DNA of 64,000 nt from DASRDU01 sp046331565. GTDB lineage: Bacteria > Acidobacteriota > Blastocatellia > RBC074. The stretch covers positions 1,116,001-1,180,000 of the forward strand of contig JAXLQP010000001.1 in NCBI GenBank assembly GCA_046331565.1, given 5' to 3'. The position numbers and the translations under genes are program-made. A model generated the notes under the pieces. The model did no database searches and was not told the origin of the DNA. It saw only the letters and a list, made by a program, of their open reading frames with translations. Shown piece by piece: positions 36,729 through 45,124 of this stretch (position 1 is its first letter; every line of letters starts with the position of its first letter).

Positions 36729-38207
36729 ATGACGACGATGAACCTGCAACGTGAACTTGAACTGCATCTGACGCGACGTCAGTTGTTCGGACTGACAGCA
36801 AAGGGCATTGGCGCGGCGGCGCTCGCTTCCCTGCTGCGACAGGATGGAATGGCAGCAGACGGTGAAAATGGACGCGATCCGAAAACGGGCGGGCTGATTG
36901 GATTGCCGCATTATGCTCCCAAAGCGAAGCGCGTGATCTTTCTGCATCAGTCGGGCGGGCCGTCGCAGATTGAGACCTTTGATTACAAGCCTGCGCTCGC
37001 AAAGCTGCACGGCACAGAACTGCCCGATTCCGTGCGCAACGGGCAGCGCATTACCGGCATGACTTCGGGGCAGAGCGCGTTCCCGTGCGTCAGATCAATT
37101 TTCGATTTCAAACAGCACGGACAATCGGGCGCGTGGGTCAGTGAACTGTTGCCGCATACCGCGAAAGTCGTTGATGACCTGACAATCATCAAAACGATGC
37201 ACACCGACGCGATCAATCACGATCCGGCGATTACGTTCATTCAGACGGGCTTTCAGCAGCCCGGTCGACCGAGCCTGGGCGCGTGGGTCAGTTACGGACT
37301 GGGCAGCGAGAATCAGAACATTCCGGCTTTCGTTGTGCTGCTTTCGACGGCGCACGCGATCAATACCGATCAGCCTTTGTTTTCGCGGCTCTGGTCGAGC
37401 GGCTTTCTGCCGTCGAAGTATCAGGGAGTGCGGTTTCGCGGCGGCAGCGAGCCGGTGCTGTATCTGAACGATCCGCCGGGCATAAACAAGACCTCGCGGC
37501 GACAGATGCTTGATGCCGTGATGAAGCTGAATCAGATGAAACATGACGCTTACGGCGACCCTGAAATCGAAACGCGCATTTCGCAGTACGAGATGGCTTA
37601 CCGGATGCAGACTTCAGTGCCGGAACTGATGGATTTATCAAAAGAGCCGGACAAGACCTTTGAAATGTACGGCCCCGAATCGCGCCGTCCCGGCAGTTAT
37701 GCGGCGAACTGTCTGCTGGCCCGCCGCCTGGCTGAACGCAACGTGCGATTCATTCAGCTTTATCATCGCGGCTGGGATCAGCATAACGATCTGCCGCGCG
37801 ATCTGGCGCTGCAATGCAAAGGCACTGATCAACCGACGGCGGCACTGATTCAGGATTTGAAACAGCGCGGGCTGCTCGATGACACGCTCATCGTGTGGGG
37901 CGGTGAATTCGGGCGCACGGTCTATTGTCAGGGCAAGCTGACCGAAGCTAATTACGGGCGCGATCATCACCCGCGCAACTTTGCGATGTGGCTGGCAGGT
38001 GGCGGCGTGAAAAAAGGATTCGTGATGGGCGAAACTGATGATTTCAGCTACAACGCGATTGAAGATCCGGTCAGCGTTTATGATTTGCAGGCAACGATTC
38101 TGCACCTGCTTGGCATTGATCATAAGCGGCTGACTTACAAATTCCAGGGCCGTCATTTCAGGCTGACGGACGTCCACGGTGAACTGGTCAGTAAAATTCT
38201 GGCCTGA
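36729..38207 (+). CDS. DUF1501 secreted protein, Tat-exported
   Basis: The product has up to 492 residues; ATG codons at 36729 and 36738 are both possible. The N-terminus TRRQLFGLTAKGIGAAALASLL is a twin-arginine signal with the RR and the following hydrophobic stretch. The body belongs to DUF1501, a sulfatase/alkaline-phosphatase-like fold, with FLHQSGGPSQIETFDYKP near the start and WGGEFGRT towards the end. The gene normally lies immediately after the DUF1549/DUF1553 gene; here 2.7 kb separates them. Confidence 0.85.
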   Translation: MTTMNLQRELELHLTRRQLFGLTAKGIGAAALASLLRQDGMAADGENGRDPKTGGLIGLPHYAPKAKRVIFLHQSGGPSQIETFDYKPALAKLHGTELPDSVRNGQRITGMTSGQSAFPCVRSIFDFKQHGQSGAWVSELLPHTAKVVDDLTIIKTMHTDAINHDPAITFIQTGFQQPGRPSLGAWVSYGLGSENQNIPAFVVLLSTAHAINTDQPLFSRLWSSGFLPSKYQGVRFRGGSEPVLYLNDPPGINKTSRRQMLDAVMKLNQMKHDAYGDPEIETRISQYEMAYRMQTSVPELMDLSKEPDKTFEMYGPESRRPGSYAANCLLARRLAERNVRFIQLYHRGWDQHNDLPRDLALQCKGTDQPTAALIQDLKQRGLLDDTLIVWGGEFGRTVYCQGKLTEANYGRDHHPRNFAMWLAGGGVKKGFVMGETDDFSYNAIEDPVSVYDLQATILHLLGIDHKRLTYKFQGRHFRLTDVHGELVSKILA

Positions 38208-38276
38208 AGTGAAATCAGCACAGACAGGATTCTCTCAGAAACCGGTGCTGTCAGTTTTTCAGAAGGGAAGTTTTTC

Positions 38277-38945
38277 ATGCAGCTTTCAGGCAAATACACG
38301 GCGCTTGATGATCGCTTTTACGAATACCTGCTTTCGGTATCGCTGCGGGAGCCGGAACTGCTCAGGCAGTTGCGCGAAGAAACGGCGCAGCATCCGATGA
38401 GTGCGATGCAGATTGCGCCGGATCAGGGACAGTTGATGGCGCTGCTGATTCAATTGACGGGCGCGCGCCGGACGCTGGAGGTCGGAGTTTTCACTGGTTA
38501 CAGTTCGCTCAGCGTGGCGCTCGCGCTGCCTGCTGACGGAAAGATCATTGCCTGCGATGTGAGCGAAGAGTTCACGGCGATAGCGCGTCGTTTCTGGGCG
38601 CAGGCCGGAGTCGCGCACAAGATTGATCTGCGCCTCGCCCCGGCCATTCAGACGCTCGATGGCCTGCTCGCTGATGGTCAGGCCGGAACCTTTGATTTTG
38701 CATTCATTGATGCCGACAAGGAAAACTACGATGGTTATTACGAACGGTCATTGCAGCTTGTCAGGCCGGGCGGGCTGATTGCGATTGATAACGTGCTCTG
38801 GCACGGCAAAGTGATTGACAACGACGCGCAGGACGCCGACACCCTGGCTATTCGCGCGCTCAATGAAAAGCTGCATCACGATGAGCGCGTCACGCTCAGT
38901 ATGCTGTCAATTTCCGACGGGCTGACGCTGGCGCTGAAGCGTTGA
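38277..38945 (+). CDS. SAM-dependent O-methyltransferase (CCoAOMT/COMT type)
   Basis: The 222-residue protein has the class I methyltransferase motifs: LEVGVFTGYSSLSVA near residue 66, IACDVSEE near 95 and FIDADKENYDGYYE with the metal-binding Asp near 143, followed by IDNVLWHGKV. It is of the small cation-dependent O-methyltransferase family that methylates catechol-like hydroxyls. The substrate is unknown. GAAGGGAAGTTTTTC precedes the ATG. Confidence 0.87.
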   Translation: MQLSGKYTALDDRFYEYLLSVSLREPELLRQLREETAQHPMSAMQIAPDQGQLMALLIQLTGARRTLEVGVFTGYSSLSVALALPADGKIIACDVSEEFTAIARRFWAQAGVAHKIDLRLAPAIQTLDGLLADGQAGTFDFAFIDADKENYDGYYERSLQLVRPGGLIAIDNVLWHGKVIDNDAQDADTLAIRALNEKLHHDERVTLSMLSISDGLTLALKR

Positions 38946-39044
38946 TGAGAACTCTTTAGCCCGATGGTTTGAGCGTAACTGACGCGCTCAACATCAACTT
39001 GTCATTGGTCGGCGGGCCTGCCAGGATATAACCGGATGTCAGTA

Positions 39045-39119
39045 ACCGCGAGCGTGTGCGAGCGGTGATTCAGCTCAGGCAGTATCGCGCTGTCACCTCT
39101 CGTTCACGCTCGTTTTATT
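39045..39119. repeat. imperfect inverted repeat (CGAGCGTG type)
   Basis: CGAGCGTGTGCGAGCGGTGA near 39048 matches the complement of TCACCTCTCGTTCACGCTCG ending near 39117 at 17 of 20 positions. It lies in the 225-base gap before the Spy-like gene. Confidence 0.5.
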
Positions 39120-39170
39120 TGCTGCTGGCATCACGAAGAATGTGAGCGATTCAAGGGAAGGAGAACAGTT

Positions 39171-39560
39171 ATGAAGAGGTTATCAACAGCCCTTGCTTTG
39201 TCGGCAGTGTTGCTGCTGACCAGCCTGGCTTACGGACAGCAATCAGGCAGCCAGCAGACGACCGGCGCAGCCGCAGGCGGTTCGACACAGATGCAGGGCG
39301 ACAAGACCACGCTGCCGCCACTGATTGCGGCGCTCAAATTGTCTGAAAGCCAGAAACGCAAACTCGAAGCCGTTTACGAAGACCGTGACAAACAACTGGC
39401 CGCGCTCAAACAGGACACTTCGCTGTCCGAAGATGCGCGCAAGGCCCGGCTCAATCAGATCAATCAGAACATCAACGAAACCCTCACCAAAGTTCTGACC
39501 CAGAAACAGAAAAAGAGAATCGTGGAACTGCGCCAGAATCCGGGCAGCCGGACTTCGTAA
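39171..39560 (+). CDS. small secreted Spy/CpxP-like protein
   Basis: The 129-residue protein has a signal peptide (to LAYGQQ) and a Q/G/T-rich linker, then helical segments with the order LSESQKRKLEAVYEDRDKQL and LTQKQKKRIVELR. The helix-rich, charged plan resembles Spy/CpxP periplasmic proteins with their LTxxQ elements, though the two motifs here are LSESQ and LTQKQ. It may act as a periplasmic chaperone; this is inferred. AGGGAAGGAGAACAGTT is a strong ribosome site, and a terminator hairpin follows. Confidence 0.7.
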   Translation: MKRLSTALALSAVLLLTSLAYGQQSGSQQTTGAAAGGSTQMQGDKTTLPPLIAALKLSESQKRKLEAVYEDRDKQLAALKQDTSLSEDARKARLNQINQNINETLTKVLTQKQKKRIVELRQNPGSRTS

Positions 39561-39585
39561 CCAAGAATCATTCTGATGGAAAATC

Positions 39586-39623
39586 AAAAGGGGTTCAGAG
39601 TTGATCAGCTCTGAACCCCTTTT
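39586..39623. terminator. Rho-independent, possibly bidirectional terminator
   Basis: AAAAGGGGTTCAGAG pairs with CTCTGAACCCCTTTT around TTGATCAG; A and T tracts lie on both sides. It lies between the convergent Spy-like and GIY-YIG genes. Confidence 0.85.
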
Positions 39624-40038
39624 ATTCTGGCCCCCCCGGCGAGCGTCGGCTGGCAATCAGGCGCAAGCGTTCCTCCCGGCTCAGCTTTCGCTCATTGTAT
39701 CCGCGTTCGTCATAAGGTTGCAGTTTCTCCAGCCATAGTTCCTCAAGGAAGGCCAGATCGGCGCGATGGTCATGCTGCGGGTCAGCATTCGGCGTCAGTT
39801 CATCCAGAATTTCAAAGGCGAAGCTGTCACTGCCATACCTGTTCCAGTCAGCCTGCAACTCAGTATTCTGATGACTGCCCATCTTCAATTGAAACTGAAG
39901 ACGATTGATCATTCCGGGCAGGTTCGGTGACGCGCCGATCAGCACACGGTCATTCACCAGATTGCGAACCTGCCAGATGCCCATGCGCGGCGTCTGTTGC
40001 TGCGATTCCTGTTTCAACTGCTTCTTTTTCTGTTCCAT
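39622..40038 (-). CDS. GIY-YIG domain nuclease-like protein
   Basis: The 138-residue protein has the GIY-YIG order: GIWQVRNLVNDRVLIGAS near residues 20-37 (GIW and LIG in place of GIY and YIG), then the NRL...LQFQLKMGSHQNTELQADWNRYG helix and a FEILDEL strand. A later helix contains the likely catalytic Glu (FLEELWLEKL). The N-terminus is basic (KKKQLKQ) and the C-terminus is arginine-rich. A family 1 palindrome lies immediately upstream. Whether it is active, or linked to that repeat, is unknown. Confidence 0.75.
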   Translation of the reverse strand: MEQKKKQLKQESQQQTPRMGIWQVRNLVNDRVLIGASPNLPGMINRLQFQLKMGSHQNTELQADWNRYGSDSFAFEILDELTPNADPQHDHRADLAFLEELWLEKLQPYDERGYNERKLSREERLRLIASRRSPGGPE

Positions 40039-40080
40039 AGCCGCAATGAAATCAGCTCAGGTTTCAGATCAGTGTTCGGG

Positions 40081-40168
40081 AAGTGTTGCGCGATTTGCCA
40101 AAATCGCGCTGAATCCGCAATCGGCCCGTGGCGTGAACTGCGCGATTTTGGCAAATCGCGCAACACTT
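40081..40168. repeat. nested-palindrome repeat, family 1, best-conserved copy
   Basis: AAGTGTTGCGCGATTTGCCA begins a 28-base arm (40081-40108) that is repeated exactly as its complement at 40141-40168. In each arm CGCGATTT and AAATCGCG form a perfect 8-bp stem around a 4-base loop. Confidence 0.85.
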
Positions 40169-40199
40169 ACCGTTCATGCAATTGAAACCTGAGTCAGAA

Positions 40200-41921
40200 T
40201 CAGCCCCTGGCAAAAACATCGTGCGCTGCACCGAAATCACGCGCTGACGGAGTGATGATCGTTTTCGCGTTGATATAAATTTTCTGCCCTGCCGCAATCG
40301 CCTTTCGCACGTCATCTTCGCAGACGAAATCAACTGCCTTGTGACCATTCTGCGCTCCGACAACCGGAGCAGGCGCAGGCGGCGGCGCAGTTTCAGGTTT
40401 TGGCGCAGTCACCTGCGGCGGCGCGGTCGGCGCTTCAACCTGACGAGTTGAAAGAAACTGATCAACGAGCGCAGCGACTGCGGCGCGATCAGGCTGTCGC
40501 GCAGGCTGCGGCTGCGCGGTGACGGCAGGCGCGGGCTGACCGGCGGCTGTCACGTTTGTGATCTGTTCAGGCACAGTCACCGGGCGAGTCTCAAAAGCCA
40601 CGCGCTTGATGTCCATCAGATGCAGCGGCGAGATGTTGTCAGAAGTGACATTGCCGCCCCACGAACCGCAGCCGAGCGTCATTGACGGCGCAAGATCGGT
40701 CGAGAAGCCAATGGCTCCGTGCGTGGTCGGTGAATTGACGACGATGCGCGCAGTCGGCATCAGCAGGCCGTAACGCAGCGCGGCTTCGCGGTTGCGCGTG
40801 TGAATTCCTGAAGTGTGGCCCATCCCGCCGTAATGCAGCACTTCATCACACAGGCGACAGCCTTCCTCAAGCCCGTTGACCACGTAATAAGTCAGCACCG
40901 GCGAGAGCTTTTCGAGCGAGAGCGGGAAGTCGCGGCCCACGCCGTTGATTTCGGCAATCAGGCAGCGCGTATTCGGCGGCACGCTGATTCCGGCCATTTC
41001 GGCAATTCTGGTTGCAGGCTGACCAACCACTTTGGGATTAAGGCTGCGATTCGGCTGCACGATGACTTTCTGCACGGCTTCAATCTGAGCCGGATTCAAA
41101 AAATGCGCGCCCTGAGCCGTGAATTGCGCGCGCACCTCACGATCAAGCGGCACATCCACCACAACCGACTGCTCGGAGGCGCAGATGGTGCCAAAATCAA
41201 AACAGGTTCCGGCCAGAATATCGCTCACGGCTTTGGCTGCATCGGCTGTGCGCTCGATCAGCACCGGCACATTGCCCGGCCCGACGCCGAACGCGGGCTT
41301 GCCCGATGAATAGGCAGCGCGCACAAGACCGATGCCTCCGGTCGCCAGGATCACCGCTGTGTACCGGTGTTTCATCAGAGCTTCGGTGCCTTCGATGGTC
41401 GTTGCTTCAGGGCAGCCGATGGCTTCAGCGGGCAATCCGGCAGTGACGGCGGCATCACGCATCACCCGCGCTGTTTCGACCACGCACCGCGTCGCAGAAG
41501 GATGCGGGCTGAGCACCACTGCATTGCGCGATTTGATCGAAATCAGAATCTTGAAAATCGCGGTTGAGGTCGGATTGGTCGAAGGAATAATCGCCGCCAC
41601 GACGCCGCGCGGAGCCGCGATTTCAATCACGCCGCCAGTGTCGCGCACCACGCCGACTGTGCGCAGTCCCTTGAAGTAATTGTGAATATCAACCGCCGCA
41701 AACAGGTTTTTGACATTCTTGTCTGCGGGGTTGCCATAACCTGTTTCTTCGTGCGCCATCGTGGCCAGGCGCATGGATTGTGCGCGCGCGGCCTGGGCCA
41801 TCGCTTCACAGATGGCGTCAATTTTCGCCTGATCGAACCCGGCGAGAATGGTTTGAGCGCGATGCGCCGCTTCGACAAGGTCGCGCGCCGTCTGAACTGA
41901 TTGAAGATCCTGATCGGGCAT
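40200..41921 (-). CDS. CoA-acylating-type aldehyde dehydrogenase of a microcompartment (EutE/PduP-like) with C-terminal extension
   Basis: From the ATG at 41921 the protein has 573 residues; the longer frame begins inside the upstream palindrome. The aldehyde dehydrogenase domain spans about residues 5-445, with IIPSTNPTST, GPGNVPV and the catalytic Cys in GTICASEQS, as in EutE/PduP enzymes that turn an aldehyde and CoA into acyl-CoA. A Pro/Ala/Thr/Gln-rich linker (about 455-525) leads to a ~45-residue tail with INAKTIITPSARD. The BMC shell gene lies upstream on the same strand, so a microcompartment role is likely. The aldehyde is unknown. Confidence 0.85.
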   Translation of the reverse strand: MPDQDLQSVQTARDLVEAAHRAQTILAGFDQAKIDAICEAMAQAARAQSMRLATMAHEETGYGNPADKNVKNLFAAVDIHNYFKGLRTVGVVRDTGGVIEIAAPRGVVAAIIPSTNPTSTAIFKILISIKSRNAVVLSPHPSATRCVVETARVMRDAAVTAGLPAEAIGCPEATTIEGTEALMKHRYTAVILATGGIGLVRAAYSSGKPAFGVGPGNVPVLIERTADAAKAVSDILAGTCFDFGTICASEQSVVVDVPLDREVRAQFTAQGAHFLNPAQIEAVQKVIVQPNRSLNPKVVGQPATRIAEMAGISVPPNTRCLIAEINGVGRDFPLSLEKLSPVLTYYVVNGLEEGCRLCDEVLHYGGMGHTSGIHTRNREAALRYGLLMPTARIVVNSPTTHGAIGFSTDLAPSMTLGCGSWGGNVTSDNISPLHLMDIKRVAFETRPVTVPEQITNVTAAGQPAPAVTAQPQPARQPDRAAVAALVDQFLSTRQVEAPTAPPQVTAPKPETAPPPAPAPVVGAQNGHKAVDFVCEDDVRKAIAAGQKIYINAKTIITPSARDFGAAHDVFARG

Positions 41922-41922
41922 A

Positions 41923-42041
41923 GGAAAAAGACAAGGCAAAAGGCAAAAATCAAAAGGCAAAAGCGGGATATGAAAGAAACCCCTGATCTGAAAAAGTAAA
42001 GCGCCGACCTTTTAACTTTTGATTTTGCCTTTTGATTTTTT
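41923..42041. repeat. hairpin with 7-nt periodic arms (GGCAAAA type) between BMC genes
   Basis: GACAAGGCAAAAGGCAAAAA and TCAAAAGGCAAAAG are matched by CTTTTAACTTTTGATTTTGC and CTTTTGATTTTTTC. It fills the 120-base gap between the shell-protein stop and the dehydrogenase start. Confidence 0.65.
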
Positions 42042-42425
42042 CTACTTCTTCTCTTCCCGCGAACCGCTGATGCGCTTCGCATCCTTACCGGCTTCACCAT
42101 CGGTCAGCACCTGCTGCGAACCGCCTTCGAGCCGCGAACCGGGACGATAACCGTTCTGCGGGATGACGCGCTCAACTTCGATGTGCGGGCGCGGAATGAC
42201 ATGCACGCTGACGAGTTCACCAACCCGGCGCGCCGCCGCCGCTCCGGCATCAGTGGCGGCCTTGACCGCGCCGACATCGCCGCGCACGAAAACAGTCACG
42301 TAACCTGCGCCGATGTATTCCTTGCCGGTCAGTTGCACATTGGCAGCTTTCACCATCGCGTCGGCAGCTTCGACTGCGCCGACAAATCCCTTCGTCTCGA
42401 CCATGCCGAGAGCTTCCATATTCAT
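42042..42425 (-). CDS. bacterial microcompartment shell protein, BMC-H type
   Basis: The ATG at 42425 follows ACTGGAGGAATCACG and gives 127 residues. The single BMC domain starts ALGMVETKGFVGAVEAADAM and continues through GYVTVFVRGDVGAVKAATDAG and VHVIPRPH, as in PduA/EutM hexamer-forming proteins. A ~30-residue C-terminal tail is charged and probably flexible. Such hexamers tile the protein shell of microcompartments. It is the only shell gene in the window; there is no BMC-P or BMC-T. Confidence 0.92.
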   Translation of the reverse strand: MNMEALGMVETKGFVGAVEAADAMVKAANVQLTGKEYIGAGYVTVFVRGDVGAVKAATDAGAAAARRVGELVSVHVIPRPHIEVERVIPQNGYRPGSRLEGGSQQVLTDGEAGKDAKRISGSREEKK

Positions 42426-42582
42426 CGTGATTCCTCCAGTCAGATTCGGGAAGTTAACATCAGATTTGATTGCTGATTTCAGATCAGGCGGAAATTGAGG
42501 CAGCATCATACCGCCGACCCTGCCAGACCTCAAGACAACCAGCAATGAGCCTTGCCGATGAATGTTATCAATCAGCGCAGGC

Positions 42583-42674
42583 CAACAAGGAGCGCAGGCG
42601 TCCCGCCTGCCTGTGTTTCAATCACTGCGCCTTTCGCGGAAGTCTTGCAGGCGGGACGCCTGCGTTCCTTGTTG
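42583..42674. repeat. nested palindrome (GCAGGCGTCCCGCCTGC)
   Basis: CAACAAGGAGCGCAGGCGTC and CCGCCTGC form the left arm; GCAGGCGGGACGCCTGCGTT and CCTTGTTG form the right. Each arm contains GCAGGCG-N3-CGCCTGC, itself self-complementary. It lies in the 357-base divergent gap between the BMC shell gene and gpmA; I see no other gene there. Confidence 0.8.
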
Positions 42675-42782
42675 CTCTTTGTTTGCCTGTGCTCCTGGTT
42701 AACAGCTCTGAGCGATCCTTTGCCATTCCCTGCTGTTTCGTGTATCAATTTCCTTTTCATCTTAACCACTGGAGAAATGATC

Positions 42783-43532
42783 ATGAAAACACTTGTCTTA
42801 TTGCGGCACGGCGAAAGCGACTGGAACCGGGAAAACCGATTTACCGGCTGGACTGATGTTGACCTCAGCGAAAAGGGCGTGCAGGAAGCCATCGCGGGCG
42901 GACGCCAGATGAAAGCCGATGGTTACACCTTTGATGTGGCTTATACCTCAGTTCTCAAGCGCGCCATCAAAACCCTGAACCTGGCACTCGAACAGATGGA
43001 TCTGCTCTGGATTCCCGTCTACAAATCGTGGCGGCTGAATGAACGGCACTACGGCGCACTGCAGGGACTCAACAAGGCTGAAACTGCCGAAAAACATGGC
43101 ATTGAACAGACTAACATCTGGCGGCGCAGTTATGACATTCCGCCGCCGCCGCTCACGCCTGATGACCCGCGCTATCCGGGCCGCGACCCGCGTTATGCCA
43201 CGCTCACGCCGGACGAACTGCCGCTGACCGAATGCCTGAAAGATACGGTAGCGCGCTTTCTGCCTTACTGGCACGAAACGATTGCGCCGGTCGTCAGCTC
43301 AGGTCAGCGCGTGCTGATTGCGGCGCACGGCAACAGCCTGCGGGCGCTGGTCAAATATCTCGACAACATTGCTGATGATGAAATCGTCGGGCTGAACATT
43401 CCGACCGGCATTCCGCTCGTTTATGAACTCAATGACGACCTGAAGCCGATCAGACACTTTTATCTGGGCGATCCTGAAGCGATCAGAAAAGCCACCGAAG
43501 CGGTTGCCGGGCAGTTGAAGAAGAAGGATTAA
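42783..43532 (+). CDS. gpmA: 2,3-bisphosphoglycerate-dependent phosphoglycerate mutase
   Basis: The ATG at 42783 follows CTGGAGAAATGATC and gives 249 residues, the usual GpmA length. The catalytic LRHGESDWN, the ERHYGALQG substrate segment and the second catalytic histidine in AAHGNSLRALVKY are all present. It interconverts 3- and 2-phosphoglycerate in glycolysis/gluconeogenesis. The cofactor-independent enzyme gene starts 11 bases after its stop, and the pair is probably one transcript. Confidence 0.93.
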   Translation: MKTLVLLRHGESDWNRENRFTGWTDVDLSEKGVQEAIAGGRQMKADGYTFDVAYTSVLKRAIKTLNLALEQMDLLWIPVYKSWRLNERHYGALQGLNKAETAEKHGIEQTNIWRRSYDIPPPPLTPDDPRYPGRDPRYATLTPDELPLTECLKDTVARFLPYWHETIAPVVSSGQRVLIAAHGNSLRALVKYLDNIADDEIVGLNIPTGIPLVYELNDDLKPIRHFYLGDPEAIRKATEAVAGQLKKKD

Positions 43533-43543
43533 CCTGACTTTGC

Positions 43544-45109
43544 ATGATGGCAGGCAGCAGTCTCAAAAAGCGACCAGTCGTGCTGATTGTTCTGAGCGGC
43601 TTCGGCTGGTCGCCGCAAACCACAGGCAACGCGATTGCGCTGGCCCGGACGCCGTTTCTGGATCAGTACAGATCAAAGTATGCCCACACGCTGCTTGAGG
43701 CATCCGGCGAACGCGTCGGACTGCCGAAGGGACAGGCCGGAAATTCAGAAGTCAGCCATTTAATCATCGGCGCGGGCCGCACCGTGCCGATGGAAGTCAC
43801 GCGCATTGACGAAGCCATTGCCGAAGGCACTTTCTTCGAAAATCCGGCGCTGGTGGCCGCGATTGATGCGGGCCGTAATGCCACGCTGCATCTGATGGGG
43901 CTGCTGTCTGACGGCGGCGTGCATTCGATGAACACGCACCTTTATGCGCTGGTGCGAATGGCGGCGGCGCGCGGCGTCAGCGATGTCAGGCTGCATCTGT
44001 TCACGGATGGCCGCGACACGCCGCAGACTTCAGGCGCAGGATTCATTGCTGAATTGTGCGAACAGCTTCAGCAGATCGGCACGGGCCGCATTGCCACGAT
44101 CACCGGACGCTATTACGCGATGGATCGTGATAACCGGTGGGATCGCATCAGACGCGCTTACGATGCGATTACCAGAGGCGCAGGTCGCCGCTTCAATGAT
44201 CCGGTTGGAGCGGTCGAAGCTTCGTATGATGAAGGCGTGACCGATGAATTCATTGAGCCGATCATCATTGCCAAAGGCGATGAACCAGCCGGGACGGTGC
44301 AGCCGGGCGATTCGGTGATCTTTTTCAATTTTCGCGCTGACCGGGCGCGTCAACTGACCCGCGCCTTTACCGGCCTCAGCTTTGACGGCTTCGAGCGGGA
44401 ACTGATTCCGAATCTGAATTTCGCCACGTTCACGCAGTATGATCGTTCATTCAATACTTCGATAGTCTTTGCGCCAATGCACCAGCACAACACGTTGGCT
44501 GAAATTTTTGCGGAGCGCCGCGTCAGCAACCTGCGCGTGGCTGAAACTGAAACCTTTGCGCGTGTGACCTGGTTTTTCAACGGCGGGCACGAACACGAAA
44601 TGCCTTACGAAAGCCGCATCGAAGTGGCTTCGCCGCAGGTTGCGCGCTATGACCAGCAACCGGAAATGTCGGCTTTCCGCGTGACTGACAAGGTGTGCCG
44701 CGCACTCGATGAGCACGACACCGATGTTTACGTCATCAATTTTGCCAACGGCGATCTGGTCAGCCACACCGGCAATCTGAACGCAACCATCAAAGCCGTC
44801 GAAGCCGTTGACACCTGCCTCGGCTGGGTAGTCGGCACGGTTGAGCGAATTAAAGGCACAGCCATCATCACTGCCGATCACGGCAACTGCGAGCAGATGA
44901 CTGACCCTGAAACCGGCGCGCCACACACGGCTCATACGTGCAATCCGGTGCCGTTCATCCTGTGCGACACGGATTTCAGCGGAACCCTGCGCGAAGGGGG
45001 AGCGTTAGAAGATATTGCGCCCACGATGCTTGAACTGCTGGGGCTGGAACAACCTGCTGAAATGACCGGCAGGAGCCTGCTGCAACCACGAACGATGGAA
45101 AAAAGCTGA
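43544..45109 (+). CDS. gpmI: 2,3-bisphosphoglycerate-independent phosphoglycerate mutase homologue with altered metal-site residue
   Basis: The 521-residue protein is a full-length iPGM: GNSEVSHL holds the catalytic Ser (residue 68), FNFRADRARQLTRAF the substrate arginines, NFANGDLVSHTGN and TADHGN the metal ligands, and HTAHT the last histidine. The first strand reads VLIVLSGFG, where family members have a Mn-ligand Asp (VLDGWG); here it is Ser18, codon AGC at 43595-43597. Activity may be reduced or changed. gpmA precedes it. The ATG has no clear ribosome site and may be translationally coupled. Confidence 0.88.
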   Translation: MMAGSSLKKRPVVLIVLSGFGWSPQTTGNAIALARTPFLDQYRSKYAHTLLEASGERVGLPKGQAGNSEVSHLIIGAGRTVPMEVTRIDEAIAEGTFFENPALVAAIDAGRNATLHLMGLLSDGGVHSMNTHLYALVRMAAARGVSDVRLHLFTDGRDTPQTSGAGFIAELCEQLQQIGTGRIATITGRYYAMDRDNRWDRIRRAYDAITRGAGRRFNDPVGAVEASYDEGVTDEFIEPIIIAKGDEPAGTVQPGDSVIFFNFRADRARQLTRAFTGLSFDGFERELIPNLNFATFTQYDRSFNTSIVFAPMHQHNTLAEIFAERRVSNLRVAETETFARVTWFFNGGHEHEMPYESRIEVASPQVARYDQQPEMSAFRVTDKVCRALDEHDTDVYVINFANGDLVSHTGNLNATIKAVEAVDTCLGWVVGTVERIKGTAIITADHGNCEQMTDPETGAPHTAHTCNPVPFILCDTDFSGTLREGGALEDIAPTMLELLGLEQPAEMTGRSLLQPRTMEKS

Positions 45110-45124
45110 CATCGTTCGCAACTG

